Below are positions 1 through 5,278 of a stretch of 5,278 bases of DNA, piece by piece. The position numbers were made by a program, and so were the translations under genes. The DNA lies in NCBI GenBank assembly GCA_937923375.1, contig CALAJG010000265.1:1-5278 (forward strand), in the 5' to 3' direction. Every line of letters starts with the position of its first letter. Positions within the stretch are counted from its first letter, which is position 1. Source of the DNA: an uncultured Leucothrix sp. (GTDB taxonomy: Bacteria > Pseudomonadota > Gammaproteobacteria > Thiotrichales > Thiotrichaceae). The notes under the pieces are model-generated. The model saw only the letters and a list, made by a program, of their open reading frames with translations. It was not told the DNA's origin and did not search any database.

Positions 1-1420
1 CCTGCGACCATTGTGCGATCATCAGCGAGAATGCGTTGCCAATCCCGGACGTTACTATGGCGTTATTCATAATTCCAATGGCTACCAGCAAGATGCCAGT
101 AAGGATCGAGGCGCGCATGCCAAACATAAACGCTTCAGAAATTTTAGTGGGCCCCATAAAGACCGGTGCAAAATCATCACGTCGGCTAATTTTAGCAATC
201 AGCGCCATCAACCAAGACACCACAATCAATGTAGCGATAGCCCATGAGGCCGCGTAGCTAGGCGTGACGCCGCTCATGAGTAGCCAAATCATCACCGTCA
301 GCGGTATGACAAACGTCATGCCGCCAGAAAAAATCTTGCCCTTATCTATCGTCAAATCCTGATCATCGCCAACGTTATATTTTACCGCTTCGATGCGCAC
401 GATAAAGGCAACTGACAGGAAGTATAGAATGGCAGGCACTACCGAAACGGCAACAATCGTTGAGTAGGGAATAGAGGTGTAGCTTGCCATAACAAAGGCA
501 CCAGCCCCCATAATCGGTGGCATCAGCTGGCCACCCGTAGAGGCAGCGGCTTCAACACCGCCAGCAAACTTTCCACGAAAGCCATTAGACTTCATTAGCG
601 GTATCGTTATAACGCCTGTGGAAGCGGTATTAGCAATAGCAGAACCACTGATTGTACCCGTCAGAGCCGATGACAGGACTGCCACAAAGGCCGCTCCACC
701 GCGTACTCTACCAGCGACTAATTTTGAGATTTCGATCACAAAATCACTCGCGCCAGATACCACCAGAAACCCACCAAAAATCATAAACAAGGTGATATTG
801 GTTGAGGAAATGGTAGCTAAGATCCCAAACATACCCTCGTCGTTAAACAAGGAGCGAAACATGACGTCATTGATAGGTAGGCTAGCGGTACGGAAAACAC
901 CTGATAGGTGCTCGCCCAGCACGGTTATGTAGGCCAATGACAGTATGACAAGAATAGGTATAACCCAGCCTGAGACCCGCCGAGAAAGATCCAGCGCAGC
1001 GAATAGCAAGATGCCGCCTGCGGCCCAGTCGATGATGTTGAACTGCCAGGACTGGCCAGTTACTGCAAGCGTCGTCTCGTATATTCTGGACTCTGAGCCC
1101 GCAACCCATAGCGCTGCTGCAGCGACTAGCAGGCCATAAATTATGTCGAGTTTAATCGCCCATGGCTTGTCTTTGCTGTGACCGAAGGCGCTGTAAATTG
1201 TGGAAGCGAGAAACGCAAAGCCTGCAAAATGAATGGCATTTTGCCAAAGCCCAGGCTCTTGTAAATAGAGATTGGTCAGGATGTGCCAAAGACCAAATGC
1301 TACAGCGAATGCGGCGATGGCCCACTCTAGCGGTGACTTTTTTTGCCCTTCCAGTAGTAACCAGTTGTCACGCATATTGTGGCTAGCAAGAACGTCGTTG
1401 TCGCTTGTGTCTTGAGTCAT
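1..1420 (-). CDS. TRAP transporter fused permease (DctQ-DctM type), TAXI-associated, C-terminus cut off by window edge
   Basis: Inner-membrane permease of a TAXI-type TRAP system, in which the small (DctQ-like) and large (DctM-like) membrane subunits are joined in one chain. It takes substrate from the periplasmic binding protein encoded just upstream and imports it, normally with a sodium or proton gradient. The frame is open from an ATG at 1420 to the left edge (473 codons read). Hydrophobic segments lie near residues 31-50, 62-79, 91-108, 128-144 and 151-169, then a DctM-like part begins. The DctM signature is clear: a GSAIANTASTG stretch at about 259-269, TIPLMKSNGF at 272-281, and EAAASTGGQLMPP at 290-302. 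Family members usually exceed 600 residues, so the C-terminal part is missing only because the window ends. The start is uncertain: no good Shine-Dalgarno precedes this ATG. The next in-frame ATG is at 1375, also without one. No earlier in-frame ATG exists before a TGA at 1477-1479. Substrate is unknown. Confidence 0.93.
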   Translation of the reverse strand, partial: MTQDTSDNDVLASHNMRDNWLLLEGQKKSPLEWAIAAFAVAFGLWHILTNLYLQEPGLWQNAIHFAGFAFLASTIYSAFGHSKDKPWAIKLDIIYGLLVAAAALWVAGSESRIYETTLAVTGQSWQFNIIDWAAGGILLFAALDLSRRVSGWVIPILVILSLAYITVLGEHLSGVFRTASLPINDVMFRSLFNDEGMFGILATISSTNITLFMIFGGFLVVSGASDFVIEISKLVAGRVRGGAAFVAVLSSALTGTISGSAIANTASTGVITIPLMKSNGFRGKFAGGVEAAASTGGQLMPPIMGAGAFVMASYTSIPYSTIVAVSVVPAILYFLSVAFIVRIEAVKYNVGDDQDLTIDKGKIFSGGMTFVIPLTVMIWLLMSGVTPSYAASWAIATLIVVSWLMALIAKISRRDDFAPVFMGPTKISEAFMFGMRASILTGILLVAIGIMNNAIVTSGIGNAFSLMIAQWSQ

Positions 1421-1464
1421 GAGGTTGGCCAGAGATAAGAAAATCAGGAGGATGCAGTAAATAG

Positions 1465-1499
1465 AGAGGCGATGTCACAGCTTGTGGAACACCGCCTCC
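1465..1499 (-). promoter_or_regulatory. Intercistronic RNA hairpin between binding protein and permease genes
   Basis: Read on the minus strand, AGGCGGTGT (1497-1489) pairs with ACATCGCCT (1475-1467) over nine positions, one of them G-U. The stem can extend by one G-C and one G-U pair at its base. After a 2-nt bulge, CACA (1486-1483... read as its minus-strand complement) closes with TGTG around a 3-nt loop. The G-U position would be an A-C mismatch in a plus-strand transcript, which favours a role in the minus-strand mRNA. No run of T follows, so it is not a classical intrinsic terminator. It lies 3' of the binding-protein gene and 5' of the permease, where such stems often protect the upstream mRNA from 3' decay. 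The function is inferred; folding was done by eye. Confidence 0.5.
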
Positions 1500-1509
1500 T
1501 TTAACGCGT

Positions 1510-1533
1510 CGGTTTACCTAACTAGGTTTACCG
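1510..1533 (-). repeat. Short direct repeat and imperfect dyad just after the binding-protein stop codon
   Basis: Immediately downstream of the binding-protein TAA, the minus strand carries GGTAAACC twice, separated by TAGTTA. The same 24 nt form an imperfect hairpin: CGGT and ACCG as the outer arm, an AA/AA internal loop, then ACCT and AGGT around a 4-nt loop. It could be a second structural element in the intercistronic spacer or a protein-binding site. With only eight Watson-Crick pairs it would be a weak RNA fold. Confidence 0.35.
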
Positions 1534-1540
1534 CAATGAC

Positions 1541-2542
1541 TTATTTGGCCATTAAACGCTCAGGGATTTCTAAGCCTACTTCTTTGTAGTACTTCGCAGC
1601 ACCTGGATGTAGCGGTACTGGTAATCCACCCATTGCCTTCTTCACATCCATTGCTTTAGTCGCTTTATGAATGGCTTGTAAGAACGGCAGGTTTTCAAAG
1701 ATTGTTTTAGTCAGAAGATAAACGTGCTCTTCGTCAACATTCGCATTAACCGCAAGGAAGTTAGGCTGCGCAATCGTGTTAATGTCCTTTTCCTGTCCAG
1801 GGTAAGTACCCGCTGCAATGGTATAAGGCGTCCATAGGTTACGGCCACTATTCATCTTCTCAGCCTGCTCAGCAGTCACGTCCAGAATTGTGAATTTGCC
1901 TTGGTTTGCCGCCATTAGCTTGGTGATTGCGCCTGTTGGTGGTCCCGAAGGGATACCTGCGCCAACCGCTTGACCGTTAGCCATTGCATCTGCTGTTGGA
2001 CCATAGCCTGCGTACATAAGGTCGAAGTCTTTTTCCATATCTAAACCAAGGCCTGACAGTAGCACCTTGTTAGATCCTAAGGTACCTGAGTTTTGCTTAC
2101 CCATGCCGACTTTCTTGCCCTTCAGAGCAAGGATGTCTGCCATCGTGCCAGTCTTTGCATATTCATTGGCGACAACAAATTGCTCAACGTTCTGCCAAAG
2201 CATTGTGACCGAGCGCATGTTTTCCTGCTTCGCTGTCACAGGACCTGTGCCAGTGGCTGCGTAAGAACCATAGAGGCCCTGAAGAATAGCAAAATCAGCG
2301 GTACCAGCGCTCATCGCCTGAACATTGGCGCCAGAACCTGCTGAGTTAACAGCAGTTAGGCTGAACTTCTGTTTGGGTAGTAGCTTGATTTTGGATAGTG
2401 TTGAAATCGCAGTGCCAACTGGGTGATATGTACCACCAGTCGATGCTGTGTTTAAAACGTAGTCTTTATTGTCAGCGTTTGCCACGCTAACGGATAGTGC
2501 CAGGGCAGCACTAGCGGCTAGAACCGTAAGATTCTTCTTCAT
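1541..2542 (-). CDS. TAXI family TRAP transporter solute-binding protein
   Basis: Periplasmic substrate-binding subunit of a TAXI-type TRAP importer; it captures a small solute and delivers it to the fused permease encoded next. The start is placed at the ATG at 2542, giving 333 residues, rather than at the ATG at 2557, because GGAGG (2548-2552) sits 5 nt upstream and the protein then opens with a textbook signal peptide: MKKN, a hydrophobic core, and a probable cut after Ala-Asn-Ala at residue 23. Family marks visible are TGGTYHPVG at 35-43 near the mature N-terminus, an AGTADFAILQG stretch, and the C-terminal LPVPLHPGAAKYYKE at 307-321. Length is normal for the family. Characterised TAXI proteins bind small carboxylates such as glutamate; the ligand here cannot be read from sequence. 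The spacer to the upstream kinase gene is 62 nt with no visible terminator, so cotranscription is possible. Confidence 0.96.
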   Translation of the reverse strand: MKKNLTVLAASAALALSVSVANADNKDYVLNTASTGGTYHPVGTAISTLSKIKLLPKQKFSLTAVNSAGSGANVQAMSAGTADFAILQGLYGSYAATGTGPVTAKQENMRSVTMLWQNVEQFVVANEYAKTGTMADILALKGKKVGMGKQNSGTLGSNKVLLSGLGLDMEKDFDLMYAGYGPTADAMANGQAVGAGIPSGPPTGAITKLMAANQGKFTILDVTAEQAEKMNSGRNLWTPYTIAAGTYPGQEKDINTIAQPNFLAVNANVDEEHVYLLTKTIFENLPFLQAIHKATKAMDVKKAMGGLPVPLHPGAAKYYKEVGLEIPERLMAK

Positions 2543-2547
2543 ATCTT

Positions 2548-2552
2548 CCTCC
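2548..2552 (-). promoter_or_regulatory. Strong ribosome binding site that fixes the binding-protein start
   Basis: GGAGG on the minus strand, followed by AAGAT and then the ATG at 2542, is a near-ideal Shine-Dalgarno at 5-nt spacing. It lies inside the five extra codons that would exist if the ATG at 2557 were used, so it argues against that longer start. It is much stronger than anything seen ahead of the kinase, response regulator or permease starts, which fits high synthesis of the binding protein. Confidence 0.85.
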
Positions 2553-2604
2553 AACATTTAACAAAGTGTGAGGATGTAGACTATCAGAGTTTTTTTAGAA
2601 AGCG

Positions 2605-4344
2605 TTAGGCGGATTTCTGCCGATTCAGGGTCACTATAAAACGCGCGCCTCCTTCAGGCTTGTTCTCAGCACGAATATTACCCTCTATTTCAGCAATAAT
2701 ATTGGCAGATATTGCTAAACCGAGACCCATGCCCACACCTGATGGCTTGGTACTGTAAAAAGGCTCATATAGCAGTGTTATGGCTTCCTCTGAGAGCCCA
2801 GTACCTGAGTCCTCGACCGTGAGCACCGCATGGTATTCATTTTCTTCCAGTAAGATTAGTAGCCGTCTAGGCGAGCCTTCTGTGTTGTCACGCATCGCAT
2901 CCAAAGCATTTCGTATCAAATTAACTAACACCTGCTCCATACGCACGCTGCCAGCAATTACGTAAACCGGCTGTTTAGGATGCTTCAGCTCAAGCGTCAC
3001 TTCGTTCTCCTGAATCGCCGGTTGGGTGATGTTCAGTGCTCCGTCTATGATGTCCAGCAAGTCTATGCGACGTACCTCTTTGTCACCGCTTCTGGCGAAA
3101 TAACGCAGCTGCTGGGTGATCGAAATCATCCGCTCGACTAAGGCAGTAAGCTTGTCTAAGGTTTTATCTTGCAGCTGAGAGGCGTTGCTTTGTCTCATGC
3201 TCGCAATGTAGGTTCGCATCGCAGCAAGCGGTTGTCCCAATTCATGCGTTATAGAAGCTGATAGCTGGCCCATCGCTGTGAGCTTGCTGGTTCGCCGCAG
3301 ATCTATTTCAGCCTTGCGCAGCGCTGACTCAACCTGTTTGCGCTCTATTATTTCGTGCTCTAGAGACTGATTTAATTCCCGCAGTTTGGTGGATTCACCC
3401 TGGGAGTCGAGCAGGGCATTTCGTGCATTAATCATGCGAATTAACAAAAGTGCTGCCAAGCCAATCAAACCAAGAATAATTGCCTTGGACCAAAAGGAAA
3501 CGAGCTGATCCCGGACCACAGAATAAGGAGCAAGATAATGCATTTTCCAGTCCATCTTCCCCATGTCAGCGGTTGTTTCCAGATAGCGAGTCCCTTGAAT
3601 GGTGACCAGAGACGAGTTGTGACTATCGTAGTTTCTCTCGAGTAAAGGCAGTGATTCCTTACCAAATTGCTGCTGTTCTTTTATCTCAAGCCTTTGAGCA
3701 TCGCTTAACATTGCAAGTGTTTTATAGCGCCAATCGGTATTACTGCTTAGTACAATTACGCCGTTTTTATCAGAAACAAACACATCCTCATCGCCACTAT
3801 TCCAGTTTTTATCCAGCGACGAGGAATTAACTTTGACAACCGTTACTGCTTTGACTGGTCCAGAGTCTGGATACCTTGAGGAAACGAAATACCCCGGAAT
3901 GCTTGTCGTCGCACCAATACCGAAAAAAGTCCCATTACCTTGTTGTCTTGCCTGAGTAAAATAAGGGCGAAAGCCATAGTTATTGCCTACGAAACTATTC
4001 TTAGCATCTTGCCAGTTGCTCGACGCAATAGTCATGCCGTCTGGCCTCAGGATAAATACAAAATCTGCTTGTGAAGCACTGCGAATTGATTCCAATGTTT
4101 TGCTGGCGGTGTTTGGGTCGTTGTACGCCATGTCAAATAATGCATCGTTTTGACTAAGCACTACCGGTAAATAATCATGTCGACTTAAAGTAGCATTCAA
4201 CGCTGTTCTATAAACTTCTATCCGTTCGGTTTGCTTGCTCGCTTGATCTTTGAGGTAATCATCACGAATTATAAAATGGGCAAGGAATACGAGCAGTAGC
4301 AACACTGAGCCTATTATCCATCGCAGCTGATTTGATGCCGTCAT
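2605..4344 (-). CDS. DctB-like sensor histidine kinase with periplasmic double-Cache domain
   Basis: Membrane-bound sensor kinase of 579 residues that should autophosphorylate on ligand change and pass phosphate to the response regulator encoded upstream. Order of parts: TM helix at about 9-26; periplasmic sensing region at about 27-283 with an FRPYF motif (125-129) and following residues typical of DctB-type Cache domains; second TM helix at about 286-303; a charged, probably coiled-coil linker at about 310-350; the HisKA dimerisation helix with THELGQPLAAMRTY (366-379), phospho-acceptor His367; and the ATPase domain with N-box NLIRNALDAM (475-484), G1 DSGTGL (512-517) and G2 GVGMGLGL (536-543). 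All catalytic motifs look intact and no HAMP domain is evident. DctB proteins sense C4-dicarboxylates, but the ligand here may match the neighbouring TAXI system instead. The ATG at 4344 has no clear Shine-Dalgarno; the next Met is residue 71, which would remove the first TM helix, so this start is preferred. Confidence 0.95.
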   Translation of the reverse strand: MTASNQLRWIIGSVLLLLVFLAHFIIRDDYLKDQASKQTERIEVYRTALNATLSRHDYLPVVLSQNDALFDMAYNDPNTASKTLESIRSASQADFVFILRPDGMTIASSNWQDAKNSFVGNNYGFRPYFTQARQQGNGTFFGIGATTSIPGYFVSSRYPDSGPVKAVTVVKVNSSSLDKNWNSGDEDVFVSDKNGVIVLSSNTDWRYKTLAMLSDAQRLEIKEQQQFGKESLPLLERNYDSHNSSLVTIQGTRYLETTADMGKMDWKMHYLAPYSVVRDQLVSFWSKAIILGLIGLAALLLIRMINARNALLDSQGESTKLRELNQSLEHEIIERKQVESALRKAEIDLRRTSKLTAMGQLSASITHELGQPLAAMRTYIASMRQSNASQLQDKTLDKLTALVERMISITQQLRYFARSGDKEVRRIDLLDIIDGALNITQPAIQENEVTLELKHPKQPVYVIAGSVRMEQVLVNLIRNALDAMRDNTEGSPRRLLILLEENEYHAVLTVEDSGTGLSEEAITLLYEPFYSTKPSGVGMGLGLAISANIIAEIEGNIRAENKPEGGARFIVTLNRQKSA

Positions 4345-4381
4345 TTTTTGTTTATGCGTTGAGATAAAGCACCATTTCTGC

Positions 4382-4963
4382 TTAGTTTACGAAGTCTTGA
4401 CGATTGATGCGGTGTTTCAGTAGCTTCTCATTTAATGTTCTGCGAGGGATTTTCAAAAGATCGCAGACTTTTCCAATATGACCTGCACACTCTTTCAATG
4501 CTTGCTCCAGCAGTGATTTCTCAAAGTTATCAACATACTCTCGCAGTTTAGTTTTTTCATCAAACGTTGGGTGCTTAGTCTGGGTGCGGCGAGTTCTAGC
4601 GGCTTGTAATACTTTTTCTTTCATTACGGCTGGATCGAAAGGTTTTTCAATAAAATCGTAAGCACCTAGGTTCATTGCTTCGACTGCGACGGGAACATCG
4701 CCAAACGCAGTCATTAGGATAACTGGAGGAGGGTCAGGTATCTGTTGCAACGCTTCGAGCACTTGCAAACCATTCATGCTAGGCATTTTCAAGTCGCATA
4801 CAATCACGCCATCGAAGCGCTCGGGGAGATTTTCGAGCAAGGATTCGCCAGAATGAAAGCTGGCAACTGTAAATTGAGGCGAATCGAAATAGGCTTCTAA
4901 AGAGTCCCTCAAATCGAAATCATCATCGACGATAATTAGTTGTGTAGCATTAGGCGCTATCAT
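4382..4963 (-). CDS. Response regulator: NtrC/DctD-like receiver joined directly to a Fis-type HTH
   Basis: Cytoplasmic partner of the sensor kinase encoded 37 nt downstream; phosphorylation should control its DNA binding. The receiver covers about residues 8-120, with acidic pair Asp13-Asp14, phospho-acceptor Asp57 in CDLKMP, Thr85, and Lys107 in EKPF. The segment VILMTAFGDVPVAVEAM followed by GAYDFIEKPF is strongly DctD-like. A charged linker (about 121-145) leads into an HTH_8 (Fis-type) domain at about 147-187, whose PRRTLNEKL recognition region matches the C-termini of NtrC-family activators. At 193 residues it has no room for the AAA+ sigma-54-interacting domain of real DctD (about 440 residues), so it should act with a sigma-70-type polymerase. 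The RegA/PrrA/ActR group has the same two-domain plan and is the other possible affiliation. An in-frame TAG directly precedes the ATG at 4963, so the gene cannot start earlier. Only a weak GTGGA lies upstream as ribosome binding site. Confidence 0.94.
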   Translation of the reverse strand: MIAPNATQLIIVDDDFDLRDSLEAYFDSPQFTVASFHSGESLLENLPERFDGVIVCDLKMPSMNGLQVLEALQQIPDPPPVILMTAFGDVPVAVEAMNLGAYDFIEKPFDPAVMKEKVLQAARTRRTQTKHPTFDEKTKLREYVDNFEKSLLEQALKECAGHIGKVCDLLKIPRRTLNEKLLKHRINRQDFVN

Positions 4964-4997
4964 CTATATCCACAAGCATCTTATAGTTAACGTTGTG

Positions 4998-5018
4998 AGA
5001 TACAGCTTACTGTAATCT
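4998..5018. promoter_or_regulatory. Candidate operator: inverted repeat upstream of the response regulator gene
   Basis: The minus strand reads TACAG-TAAG-CTGTA, a perfect 5-bp inverted repeat around 4 nt. It extends to AGAT(T)ACAG and CTGTATCT arms if one extra base is allowed. It lies 35-55 nt upstream of the response regulator ATG, in the 111-nt gap after gntR. A TATAAG sequence at 4980-4985 (minus strand) could be a -10 element, but no matching -35 is seen at 17-18 nt spacing; the dyad would cover that region. It could bind the GntR-type protein or the response regulator. This is inference from position and symmetry only. Confidence 0.35.
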
Positions 5019-5074
5019 TGCTAAGAATTTAAGCCTGACATCAGATTGGGGGTAGGGATTGCCAGGCATTGGCA

Positions 5075-5278
5075 TTAGTCCTGAATGAAATACTCAGGGA
5101 ATTTTTTCCACTCTTCTAAAATCTTCTTATCAAGCAGTTCCATATGCTCTTCCATTCGGCTGGATGCGATACCAGGCTCGTTTGTCTCGATGGCCTTAAC
5201 GATTAGCTCGTGCTCAGTGAGTGTCATTTCCATCACGCCAGAGTCTTCCAATATCAGGCGGCGTGTACGATCTATTTG
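5075..5278 (-). CDS. GntR family (FadR/FCD subfamily) transcriptional regulator, C-terminal end only
   Basis: The frame is open from the right edge to a TAA at 5075-5077, giving the last 67 residues of a protein whose N-terminus lies outside the window. They match the end of an all-helical FCD ligand-binding domain: LTEHELIVKAIETNEP (window residues 20-35) followed by ASSRMEEHMELL (38-49). The His of TEH and the His of EEH fall where FCD proteins place two of their metal-coordinating histidines. The winged-helix DNA-binding domain should lie upstream and is not visible. FCD regulators usually repress catabolic or transport genes and release DNA on binding an organic acid. It is encoded on the same strand 111 nt before the response regulator, so it may control this cluster or end an upstream operon. 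Confidence 0.88.
   Translation of the reverse strand, partial: QIDRTRRLILEDSGVMEMTLTEHELIVKAIETNEPGIASSRMEEHMELLDKKILEEWKKFPEYFIQD

Noticed and set aside
618..932. Plus-strand open frame of 104 codons, and other short plus-strand frames across 11-1386
   Set aside because: They lie antisense to the permease, whose minus-strand translation shows strong family motifs throughout; composition and lack of start signals mark them as shadows.
2543..2557. Longer binding-protein start at the ATG at 2557
   Set aside because: The five extra codons contain the Shine-Dalgarno of the downstream ATG and would put acidic residues ahead of the signal peptide.
2543..2604. Sigma-54 or sigma-70 promoter in front of the binding-protein gene
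   Set aside because: No GG-N10-GC pattern of sigma-54 type and no convincing -35/-10 pair was found; an A-rich run alone is not evidence.
4352..4375. Eight-codon mini-ORF (ATG to TAA, minus strand) in the gap before the kinase gene
   Set aside because: It has no Shine-Dalgarno and is no longer than chance would give; translational coupling cannot be supported.
4950..4979. Ten-codon mini-ORF (minus strand) overlapping the response regulator start
   Set aside because: It has no ribosome binding site and arises from the out-of-frame ATG in AAGATGC; most likely chance.
5060..5074. Inverted repeat TGCCA-ATGCC-TGGCA directly after the gntR stop codon, as a terminator
   Set aside because: The stem has only 5 bp and is followed by ATCCCTACCCCC rather than a T-run, so it is too weak to call an intrinsic terminator.

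Overview
The window reads as one co-oriented gene cluster on the minus strand: a TAXI-type TRAP transporter with its own regulators. From right to left, in the direction of transcription, it holds: the C-terminal end of a GntR/FadR-type repressor (cut by the right edge); a short response regulator (receiver plus Fis-type HTH); a DctB-like membrane sensor histidine kinase; a TAXI-family periplasmic binding protein; and a fused TRAP permease (cut by the left edge). No RNA genes, mobile elements, CRISPR arrays or plus-strand genes are supported. No gene-free stretch exceeds 121 nt.

The moderate GC content, gene families and gene order suggest a gammaproteobacterium, plausibly a marine heterotroph of the Oceanospirillales/Alteromonadales kind. 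This is inference; no marker gene is present to prove it.

Layout: gntR C-terminus 5075-5278; 111-nt gap with a small dyad symmetry (4998-5018); response regulator 4382-4963; 37-nt gap; sensor kinase 2605-4344; 62-nt gap containing a strong Shine-Dalgarno; TAXI binding protein 1541-2542; 120-nt gap with two potential RNA hairpins (1510-1533 and 1465-1499); fused permease 1-1420.

Working model: the kinase senses a small, probably carboxylate, ligand in the periplasm through a double-Cache domain and phosphorylates the response regulator, which controls the transporter genes. The binding protein delivers substrate to the permease, which imports it using an ion gradient. The GntR protein may add control by an intracellular metabolite. 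The most distinctive points are that the regulator looks like DctD with its central sigma-54-activating AAA+ domain missing, and that the binding protein and permease are separated by a structured spacer that could set their expression ratio.
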